The position numbers and the translations under genes were made by a program. A DNA stretch of 5,142 nt from Planctomycetota bacterium (lineage in GTDB: Bacteria > Planctomycetota > Phycisphaerae > WQYP01). The notes under the pieces were generated by a model. The model did not search any database, was not told where the DNA came from, and saw only the letters and a list, made by a program, of their open reading frames with translations. Shown here in pieces: positions 1 through 5,052 of this stretch (within the stretch, counting starts at the first letter, position 1; the number at the start of each line of letters is the position of its first letter). Where the stretch lies: NCBI GenBank assembly GCA_021799715.1, contig JAJYZY010000159.1, positions 1-5,142 on the forward strand. The letters are read 5' to 3'.

Positions 1-509
1 TCATTCCAACCGGGTGACACATCCGCAAACGACCAGTATGGATTGCCCCCGTTTACCGCCAGGCGAACATCATACCGCCCGAAAAAATGCGCTGCCGCCG
101 CTTTCGGAACATACACCCAAAGTGATATGGCGCGGTAATGCCGCAAATCAATGCCATTCGATGGATGAATCAGGATTGCGGGACGCACGTCTCCGTAGCC
201 CGAGCGGGGGCGGGCCTTTTTTGAACTGACGGTAATTTTTACTCCGGGGCGTACACCCGCTCCGGGATTTTCCGCTTCATTGGCAATAATTTCCAGGCTT
301 CCGGTGCCGCGATGGATATATTTTGGATTGGTGTTGAAGGTCATGCTCACACCGCGCCCAAAAACGCGTATATGATCCAGTGCCTTGGGGGAATTCAAAT
401 CAATTAAAACCGGACGATCCGTTGCCGCGGCGGCCATTGCATGCGGCGCACAAAAACCAAGTAAGACTGACACCAGCGCCAGACGGCACGATATTCGCGA
501 TAAATTCAT
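1..509 (-). CDS. Secreted protein with signal peptide, N-terminal part (C-terminus off the left edge)
   Basis: This reading frame starts at ATG 509-507 and stays open to the window edge, giving 169 complete codons. A good ribosome binding site, GGAG at 521-518, lies 8 nt before the start. Residues 1-26 look like a Sec signal peptide: a short basic n-region (MNLSRISCR), a hydrophobic core (LALVSVLLGF) and a signal peptidase I site after HAMA. The Cys at 20 does not sit in a proper lipobox because Phe precedes it, so a lipoprotein is unlikely. The mature part has alternating beta-type segments (VLIDLNS near 34, GSLEIIAN near 70, ISLWVYVP near 128, VRLAVNGG near 148) and ends in DVSPGWN. This is the texture of a carbohydrate-binding-module or galactose-binding-like jelly roll, often found at the N-terminus of secreted hydrolases. 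The fold is an inference and no catalytic part is visible, so substrate and function are unknown. It lies downstream of prfB on the same strand but is probably a separate unit, given the 216-bp gap and the candidate terminator inside it. Confidence 0.75.
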   Translation of the reverse strand, partial: MNLSRISCRLALVSVLLGFCAPHAMAAAATDRPVLIDLNSPKALDHIRVFGRGVSMTFNTNPKYIHRGTGSLEIIANEAENPGAGVRPGVKITVSSKKARPRSGYGDVRPAILIHPSNGIDLRHYRAISLWVYVPKAAAAHFFGRYDVRLAVNGGNPYWSFADVSPGWN

Positions 510-517
510 GGTCCATG

Positions 518-521
518 CTCC
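518..521 (-). promoter_or_regulatory. Ribosome binding site of the secreted protein
   Basis: GGAG on the minus strand sits 8 nt before ATG 509. It fixes the start of a gene that is cut by the window edge. A second minus-strand ATG at 516 is out of frame with the gene and lies too close to this site. Confidence 0.6.
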
Positions 522-596
522 GAAAAGCTTTGAAATCGCCGCACCAGCCGTGCAATTACACCTGACCGCAACAAGTTATGTTCATGCCACAAGCGG

Positions 597-639
597 AAAA
601 AACCAGACCGGCACAACACGAACATACTTCGCAACCTGG
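597..639 (-). terminator. Candidate intrinsic terminator downstream of prfB
   Basis: On the minus strand, CCAGGTTG (639-632) can pair with CGGTCTGG (610-603), an 8-bp stem that includes three G-U pairs. It is followed directly by six T residues (602-597). It lies about 87 nt after the prfB stop and before the start of the secreted-protein gene, the expected place to separate the two units. The loop is long (21 nt) and the wobble pairs weaken the stem, so the call is moderate. Confidence 0.4.
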
Positions 640-678
640 AGATCATCCAGATTGTCGCAATAACAGGTTGATCTTTTG

Positions 679-721
679 CCTCCGGTCCATAAGTCGATGC
701 TACCGGCCCTTGTACCGGAGG
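679..721 (-). repeat. Inverted repeat just after the prfB stop codon
   Basis: CCTCCGGT at 679-686 and ACCGGAGG at 714-721 are perfect 8-bp inverted arms separated by 27 nt. In the prfB transcript the hairpin would begin a few nucleotides after the UAG stop. No T-tract follows it on the minus strand, so it is not a classical intrinsic terminator. It could be a 3'-end stabilising hairpin or part of a Rho-dependent end. Confidence 0.35.
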
Positions 722-725
722 GTTC

Positions 726-1863
726 CTAAACTTCGCCGCGTCCCGCCGCCGCCTGCAACTTACGCTGTTGCGCCTGATAGCGCAGTTGCGCATCAATAAA
801 TGGCTGCACTTCGCCATCCAGCACCCGGTCGGGTTGGAAGACTTCATAACCGTTGCGGTGATCTTTCACGCGACGGTCATCAAGGACATAACTGCGGATC
901 TGCGAGCCAAACGCGATTTCACCTTTTTCGCCATAAAGGCGGGCCAATTCGGCATCACGTTTTGCCTCTTCAAGTTTATTAATGCGGGCTTTCATGATTT
1001 CCATCGCCAAAGCCCGATTTTGTACCTGGGATCGCTCACTGGTGCAGACCACCTGAATTCCCGTGGGTTTATGGGTAATGCGAATTGCGGAGGCCACTTT
1101 ATTGACATTCTGTCCGCCCGGACCGCTGGCCCGGACAAAGGCGATAATTTCCAAATCCGCATCAGGTATTTCAATTTCTTTATCCGCGCCTTCAAATACC
1201 GGCGTCACATCGACACTGGCGAAGCTGGTATGCCGCCGCGCGTTGGCGTCGTATGGGCTGATGCGCACCAGCCGATGCACGCCGACCTCGCAATTCATAT
1301 TCCCCGTGGCATACGGTCCCTTGACCATCAATGTTATTCTGCGAATGCCCGCCTGCTCACCATCCAACCGGTCCACTTCGCTGACATCCCATCCGCGGCG
1401 TTCGAAGTACCTTAGGTACATGCGTAGCAGCATATCCGCCCAGTCGCAGGCTTCGGTTCCGCCGGCTCCGGCGTGAATTTGAATAAAGCAATCACTGGCA
1501 TCATGCGGGCCGACGTACAATGATTGCAATTCAAGCTGATCCACGCGCTGGGTCGTGGTGATTAACGCCTGATCCGCTTCTTCCAGCAGGGCCGGGTCTT
1601 CCGCGCCCATTTCCAGCATCACTGGAATATCGCCCAATGATTTCTCAACCTCATCAAGCGGATCCATGATGAGTTTTAATGTCTTAAATTCACGAATGGT
1701 TTTACGCGCCTGATCCTGATGATTCCAGAAATCCGGTGCCTCCATGCGCTGTTCCAGAACTTTTAATTGGCGGCGCTTTTCCGCAACGTCAAAGAGAGTC
1801 GCGGATGCTTTGAACCCGCGCCTCCAGTGTGGCCACCAGTGCCTCCATATTTTCCCGTGCCAT
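726..1863 (-). CDS. prfB: Peptide chain release factor 2 (RF2), programmed +1 frameshift
   Basis: RF2 reads UAA and UGA stop codons in the ribosomal A site and triggers peptidyl-tRNA hydrolysis in the cytoplasm. Translation starts at ATG 1863-1861 behind a strong AAGGAG (1874-1869, 5 nt spacing). It runs 24 codons to CTT, meets an in-frame TGA (1791-1789), and continues after a +1 shift on GAC (1790-1788) to TAG at 728-726. The joined product is 378 residues, against about 365 in E. coli; the excess is mostly a C-terminal tail. A PCRF domain carrying AGAGGTEACDWADML is followed by the stop-recognition tripeptide, which is SPY at about 202-204 where E. coli RF2 has SPF, and then RRHTSFASV. The catalytic GGQ is at about 249-251 within SGPGGQNVNK. 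The C-terminal SQIRSYVLDDRRVKDHR is also typical. The ATG at 1745 has no ribosome binding site and would give an N-terminally truncated 339-residue protein. Expression is expected to be self-regulated: low RF2 leaves the UGA unread and favours the shift. Confidence 0.97.
1788..1794 (-). other. prfB: Programmed +1 ribosomal frameshift site (CTTTGAC) in prfB
   Basis: The minus strand reads CTT TGA C, the canonical bacterial RF2 slip site. The P-site Leu tRNA moves from CUU to UUU and the UGA is bypassed, so GAC becomes the next codon. Frame 1 codes MARENMEALVATLEAR then VQSIRDSL and stops. The +1 frame continues DVAEKRRQLKVLEQR into the RF2 body. The upstream tract is CGC GAC TCT before CTT, without the AGGGGG-like internal Shine-Dalgarno that sits just upstream of the slip site in E. 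coli. Confidence 0.95.
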
Positions 1864-2121
1864 AGTGGCTCCTTAAAACCGCCATCCTAGCCGGAATCAT
1901 GATTTTTGGCGAATCCGCGCCTGGCTTTGTTGCCTTGGGGCGTAATGTGGACTATTCCAAACCGCTGGGCAGGCGGGATTTTAATTCAAAGAGCTTTTGA
2001 GAATATATTTTAGTCGTCGCTGCTGGCCTGAATTGCGGCCATTGCCCGGAACCGTTTTTGATCCTGTGGCTCATCTGCGTGCCAAAAGAAGGTCTATACG
2101 GAATTTCATCATGGCTATACG
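1864..2121. other. Divergent intergenic region between prfB and the antiporter gene
   Basis: These 258 bp must hold the 5' signals of both genes. Visible are the prfB ribosome binding site and a perfect 10-bp palindrome AATCATGATT at 1895-1904. There is also a TATATT box at 2004-2009 on the plus strand with only a poor -35 (TTAATT, 17 nt upstream). No confident promoter could be assigned in either direction. I see no convincing gene here: the only longer minus-strand frame (2170-1952) begins inside the antiporter gene and resembles nothing known. Confidence 0.5.
1869..1874 (-). promoter_or_regulatory. prfB: Ribosome binding site of prfB
   Basis: AAGGAG on the minus strand lies 5 nt before ATG 1863. 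This strong site decides the true start: the internal ATG at 1745, in the post-shift frame, has none. Confidence 0.85.
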
Positions 2122-3660
2122 ATGGTGGCGATGACACCGGTAATTCACAACCTGCATCTCTTTGCGTCACATAGTGTCACCAGTGAACCGCTGGAAACCG
2201 CGGCCCTGTTGGCCGTTTTTGGCATTCTTAGTCTCATTGCGGTGTTATCCAGCCGGGCGGCTGATCGGGTGGGTATCCCGGCCGTTTTGCTTCTGCTGAT
2301 ACTGGGAATGCTGGCCGGTCCGCAGGGGTTCGCGGGTATTGCCTTTCAGAATTTCCATTTTGCGTTTCGGCTCGGAACCGTGGCGCTTATTTTGATTTTA
2401 TTTGAAGGCGGCCTGACCACGCCGCTTGCCGCGGTACAGTCCGTTCTCCTGCCGGCATCACTGTTAGCAACCGTGGGCGTGGCTCTAACCGCCGTCATCA
2501 TTGCGGTGGCCGGTCATGTCATGGGTTTGAACTGGCCTGAGGCCATGCTGATTGGAGCGGTGGTGTCATCAACGGATGCGGCGGCGGTTTTTTCGGTCTT
2601 ACACGCGGGACGGCTGCGGCTCAAATCACGATTATCGCGCACTCTGGAAGTGGAATCATGTATCAATGATCCCATGGCCGTGATTCTTACCACGATGGTC
2701 ATAGAGGTTCTGTCGCGTCGGCAACCGGCGCTGGGATGGTTATTCTTGCAGGTGCCAATTCAATTGATCGTCGGCGGGGTGGTGGGGGCGCTGCTGGGGC
2801 TTGCCGCGCGCTATATTTTGCGGCGCATGCCGCTGCCGAGCACCGGCCTAATTCCCGCATTTACCCTGGCGATGGCGATATTATCCTATGGAGCTGCGAC
2901 CATTTTGGAAGGCAGCGGATTTCTGGCGGTGTACGCAACTGCTCTATTTATGGATGCATCAAGCCTGCCGTTTCGCAGCGGCCTGGTGCGCGTGCATTCC
3001 GCCCTGGCGTGGTTGGGACAAATTGGAATGTTTTTAATGCTGGGTCTTCTTATTCTGCCATCACAATTGGCGCATGTTGCCTGGCTGGGGTTGGGAATCG
3101 CCTTTGCCTTGGCGCTGATTGCCCGGCCGCTGGCGGCGGCGGCATGTCTGCTTCCGCTGCGGTTTTCGGTTTTAGAGACGCTATACATTGGATGGACCGG
3201 TCTGCGCGGCGCTGTGCCGATTATTCTCGCCACATTTCCAATGATGGCCCATCTGCCCGGAGCACAAAGAGTTTTTACCATCGTATTTTTTGTCGTGGTG
3301 GTCAATACCTTAATTCCCGGCGCAACGATCCGCTGGGTGACACGCCGCCTGGGGTTCGGACAGGAGGAAAAACCATCGCCGGAAGCGGTGTTGGAAATAA
3401 ATTCCGCGCGACCATTGGGAGGAGAACTGGCATCCTTTTTTATTGAACCGTCCGCGGCGGTGTGCGGGGCGGCTCTGCGGGAACTGGAGTTTCCCACCGG
3501 TGCCAGTGTCATGCTCATTGTGCGGAACAATCAACTCATAGCTCCGCGCGGTGACACGGTTATACAAGCCGGTGATCACGTTTATATGTTCTTTCAACCC
3601 AGGGACAAATCCCTCATGGACCTGCTTTTTGGACGGGTCGAAGATGGCGGTTTGGTATAG
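2122..3660 (+). CDS. CPA1-family Na+(K+)/H+ antiporter with C-terminal RCK_C (TrkA-C) domain, NhaP2-like
   Basis: This is an inner-membrane antiporter that exchanges protons for Na+ or K+ and serves pH, ion and osmotic balance. Of its 512 residues, about 25-405 form a series of hydrophobic membrane segments. CPA1/NhaP signatures are visible: LFEGGL at 93-98, SSTDAAAVFSVL at 149-160, the ion-binding ESCINDPMAV at 178-187 with Asn182-Asp183, and GWTGLRGAVPI at 357-367. After a short linker (about 408-433), residues 434-505 match an RCK_C/TrkA-C domain, including APRGDTVIQAGDHVYMFF. RCK_C domains bind small regulatory ligands in related transporters. The protein ends soon after this domain, so it is shorter than E. 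coli NhaP2 (about 578 residues) and lacks that protein's last C-terminal domain. The start is uncertain: ATG 2122 and ATG 2131 are both in frame and neither has a strong ribosome binding site. There is no in-frame alternative farther upstream before the TGA at 2059. Whether Na+ or K+ is the substrate cannot be read from sequence alone. It stands alone, with divergent prfB on one side and a convergent gene on the other. Confidence 0.92.
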   Translation: MVAMTPVIHNLHLFASHSVTSEPLETAALLAVFGILSLIAVLSSRAADRVGIPAVLLLLILGMLAGPQGFAGIAFQNFHFAFRLGTVALILILFEGGLTTPLAAVQSVLLPASLLATVGVALTAVIIAVAGHVMGLNWPEAMLIGAVVSSTDAAAVFSVLHAGRLRLKSRLSRTLEVESCINDPMAVILTTMVIEVLSRRQPALGWLFLQVPIQLIVGGVVGALLGLAARYILRRMPLPSTGLIPAFTLAMAILSYGAATILEGSGFLAVYATALFMDASSLPFRSGLVRVHSALAWLGQIGMFLMLGLLILPSQLAHVAWLGLGIAFALALIARPLAAAACLLPLRFSVLETLYIGWTGLRGAVPIILATFPMMAHLPGAQRVFTIVFFVVVVNTLIPGATIRWVTRRLGFGQEEKPSPEAVLEINSARPLGGELASFFIEPSAAVCGAALRELEFPTGASVMLIVRNNQLIAPRGDTVIQAGDHVYMFFQPRDKSLMDLLFGRVEDGGLV

Positions 3661-3675
3661 ATCAAAATGGCCTTA

Positions 3676-3714
3676 CAGCCGACAAGGAATGCCGTGGGCT
3701 TACAGGCTGGGTTT
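3676..3714 (+). terminator. Weak candidate terminator after the antiporter gene
   Basis: CAGCC (3676-3680) can pair with GGCTG (3705-3709), and GGTTTT follows. The stem is only 5 bp, the loop is about 24 nt and the T-run is short. It is in the right place, 16 nt after the TAG, but is a weak candidate. Confidence 0.22.
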
Positions 3715-3795
3715 TACCAACATCGGGTTTTCGTTGCCACACCGAGAGCTTGACCAACCGGCCACGGATTTGTAGGGCGGTTGCGTGAATCAGTT

Positions 3796-3820
3796 GAAAT
3801 TATATCAGCCGAAGCACTGA
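3796..3820 (-). terminator. Weak candidate terminator after the PEP-CTERM gene
   Basis: On the minus strand, immediately after the TAA, TCAGTGCTTCGGCTGA (3820-3805) folds as a 5-bp stem (one G-U pair) with a six-base loop. TATAATTTC follows, a broken T-tract. The position is ideal but the stem is short. A second inverted pair, CAACCG (3755-3760) and CGGTTG (3778-3783), lies further downstream without a T-tract. Confidence 0.28.
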
Positions 3821-3822
3821 AA

Positions 3823-4866
3823 TTAAATTCTCACGCGCTTTCGCAAGCCGGCACCGGCCAGCAGCGCGACAGAACCCACCGCCACCAAGCCGAAAGACGC
3901 CGGAACGGGCAGAGGTCCGCCTGCTGGTATGGCATTGAGCGGGGGGGTGAAATTCGGGCTGGCAAGGTCAATTTCTCCGGTCGAACTGATATTGGCCACC
4001 TCAATATTGCCGGTCAACGTCGAACCGGTACTGAGCGTCGCATTGGGAGCCAGAATGGAACCATAAAATCCAGAGGATAGCCCGATTGCTGTAGCTTGGC
4101 TGAAATTCCAGATGACATTGTCGGCCAGAGTGCTGTTGCCATTAAAGTTAACGCCACTCGGCTCGGTGAAATTTGTCCCCGATACATTGATCAAAACTTG
4201 CTGATTGGAGCCGATTCCGTTGCCACCATTGAATTCAATGCTGTCGTTCTGTGCAAAGTCTGTGCTGGTGATATCAACAACGACGAAATCTCCGGCATTG
4301 CTGGGGATGATGAAGTTCATGCTATTGCTGCTGGTCTGAACGGACGCGCCACTTGTGCTGGCAAGCGCTGCCCAACTATTCGAGGTATTGGTTAGTGTGG
4401 TTGTAAAGTTCGTGAGATCAGTGGCGGGTTGGGACGAATTTTGCGTTGTTGAACCCCCGCTATTAGCTGTAAATCCCGATACCGCTGACCCGCCGAGTTC
4501 CACATTGCCGTTATTAACATGCACATTTGTGGATGTAATACCGCCGGTGGCCTCCAGGCCTATCGAATCTCCATTAGACAAACCATTGTCCGCGAAGGTC
4601 GAGCCGGCGACATCGCCGTTGATGAACGCGCTTCCCTGAATATCGCTATTGTCGTTGAAGGTTCCCACGGAAGTGCGTCCGCCGTTTACGTTTGCCGTGC
4701 CCAGGACAATTACGTTGAATTCCTGCATCGGAAATACGGAACTGGCAGCGGCATTGTTGCCTCGCAATCCCATGGCCGCGCAAATCGCACCAGCGGCCAA
4801 CATGCCACACCGAATGGGGCTGAATTTCTGATTTTGTTTCTTGCTCTTGAAACGTAAGAGGTTCAT
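3823..4866 (-). CDS. Choice-of-anchor A family exported protein with PEP-CTERM-like sorting signal
   Basis: This is an exported protein of 347 residues, probably processed and anchored through an exosortase system. The start, ATG 4866-4864, has AAGGAG 9 nt upstream. Residues 1-10 and on to about 20 are basic. A hydrophobic core (CGMLAAGAICAAMGL, about 20-34) follows, with a likely cleavage near NNAAA at 38-42. The body, about 48-300, is rich in Asn, Ser, Thr and Gly. It shows choice-of-anchor A hallmarks: FNVIVLGTANVNGG at 50-63 opening the domain, a DIQGSAFINGDVAG stretch of beta-helix-like repeats at about 75-88, and VIWNFSQAT at 251-259. The diagnostic GSILAPNATLS at 269-279 then leads into TGNIEVANIS. 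Residues 319-346 form the sorting tail: LPVPASFGLVAVG, a hydrophobic segment, and the basic end RKRVR. The usual Pro-Glu-Pro is Pro-Val-Pro here. Such proteins are usually linked to extracellular polysaccharide or biofilm matrix; the exact role is unknown. A C7 run in the coding strand (3947-3941) lies just before the tail. Confidence 0.9.
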   Translation of the reverse strand: MNLLRFKSKKQNQKFSPIRCGMLAAGAICAAMGLRGNNAAASSVFPMQEFNVIVLGTANVNGGRTSVGTFNDNSDIQGSAFINGDVAGSTFADNGLSNGDSIGLEATGGITSTNVHVNNGNVELGGSAVSGFTANSGGSTTQNSSQPATDLTNFTTTLTNTSNSWAALASTSGASVQTSSNSMNFIIPSNAGDFVVVDITSTDFAQNDSIEFNGGNGIGSNQQVLINVSGTNFTEPSGVNFNGNSTLADNVIWNFSQATAIGLSSGFYGSILAPNATLSTGSTLTGNIEVANISSTGEIDLASPNFTPPLNAIPAGGPLPVPASFGLVAVGSVALLAGAGLRKRVRI

Positions 4867-4875
4867 GTGAACTCT

Positions 4876-4881
4876 CTCCTT
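4876..4881 (-). promoter_or_regulatory. Ribosome binding site of the PEP-CTERM gene
   Basis: AAGGAG on the minus strand, 9 nt before ATG 4866, supports the chosen start. Confidence 0.8.
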
Positions 4882-4901
4882 CCGGTTAACAGGGCTTTTC
4901 T

Positions 4902-4931
4902 AAAAATGTGCGTGTAGCATCTTGCCGCACA
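4902..4931 (-). terminator. Terminator-like hairpin in the 5' leader of the PEP-CTERM gene
   Basis: On the minus strand TGTGCG (4931-4926) pairs perfectly with CGCACA (4912-4907) around a 13-nt loop that can itself form GCA/TGC. TTTTT (4906-4902) follows at once. It lies between the proposed promoter and the ribosome binding site, so it would sit within the leader transcript. The form is that of a short intrinsic terminator, possibly an attenuator. A 5' stabilising hairpin is the alternative. The stem is only 6 bp, so function is unproven. Confidence 0.4.
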
Positions 4932-4942
4932 ACAAGGGAGGG

Positions 4943-4971
4943 AATCTAATGGATTAGAACAATAAAGTCAA
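4943..4971 (-). promoter_or_regulatory. Sigma70-type promoter of the PEP-CTERM gene
   Basis: The -35 TTGACT (4971-4966, 5 of 6 consensus) and the -10 TAGATT (4948-4943, 4 of 6) have a 17-nt spacer. Transcription would start near 4936, giving a leader of about 70 nt. A perfect TATAAT on the same strand at 4980-4975 lacks a -35 and is the less likely alternative. Confidence 0.55.
4945..4958. repeat. Palindrome overlapping the PEP-CTERM promoter -10, candidate operator
   Basis: TCTAAT-GG-ATTAGA is a 6-bp inverted repeat with a 2-nt centre. It covers part of the proposed -10 box and the adjacent spacer, the usual place for a repressor to block RNA polymerase. No regulator is encoded nearby, and a palindrome this short can occur by chance. 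Confidence 0.35.
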
Positions 4972-5016
4972 ATAATTATACGCTAAAAGAAATTATCGGC
5001 CCTTTTTTGCTGTCTG

Positions 5017-5046
5017 TTGACAAAGCACCAGCGGCCTGTATATATT
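5017..5046 (+). promoter_or_regulatory. Strong sigma70-type promoter of the B12-riboswitch transcript
   Basis: A perfect -35 TTGACA lies at 5017-5022. The -10 is TATATT at 5041-5046 (18-nt spacer) or the overlapping TATATA at 5039-5044 (16-nt spacer). The stretch upstream of the -35, including a T6 run at 5003-5008, is AT-rich and may act as an UP-type element. Transcription would start near 5053, directly before the riboswitch. The promoter is divergent from that of the PEP-CTERM gene. Confidence 0.75.
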
Positions 5047-5052
5047 GATCTT

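Noticed and set aside
506..847. 113-codon minus-strand frame crossing the prfB end and the gap
   Set aside because: It overlaps the conserved RF2 C-terminus in another frame and its translation in the 510-725 gap is not family-like.
768..1476. Long plus-strand open frames opposite prfB (768-1415 and 1063-1476)
   Set aside because: They are antisense shadows of the clearly coding prfB gene and their translations resemble no family.
1895..1904. Perfect palindrome AATCATGATT upstream of prfB
   Set aside because: A 10-bp palindrome is expected several times by chance in a window of this size, and it is not placed against a convincing promoter.
1981..2009. Possible antiporter promoter TTAATT - 17 nt - TATATT
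   Set aside because: The -35 matches the consensus at only three positions, which is too weak to list as a feature.
1952..2170. 72-codon minus-strand frame in the divergent intergenic region
   Set aside because: It starts within the antiporter coding sequence, has no clear ribosome binding site and no recognisable domain, so it is probably chance.
2736..3530. Open frames inside the antiporter gene on both strands (2736-3446 plus, 2886-3530 minus)
   Set aside because: They overlap a full-length antiporter with all family motifs. Their sequences are low in recognisable structure.
3671..3709. Short direct repeat (CTTACAGCC and CTTACAGGC) after the antiporter stop
   Set aside because: There are only two imperfect short copies, and the stretch is better explained as part of a weak stem-loop than as a repeat element.
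3781..4857. Several plus-strand frames opposite the PEP-CTERM gene
   Set aside because: They are antisense to a gene with signal peptide, choice-of-anchor A motifs and a sorting tail, and have no signals of their own.
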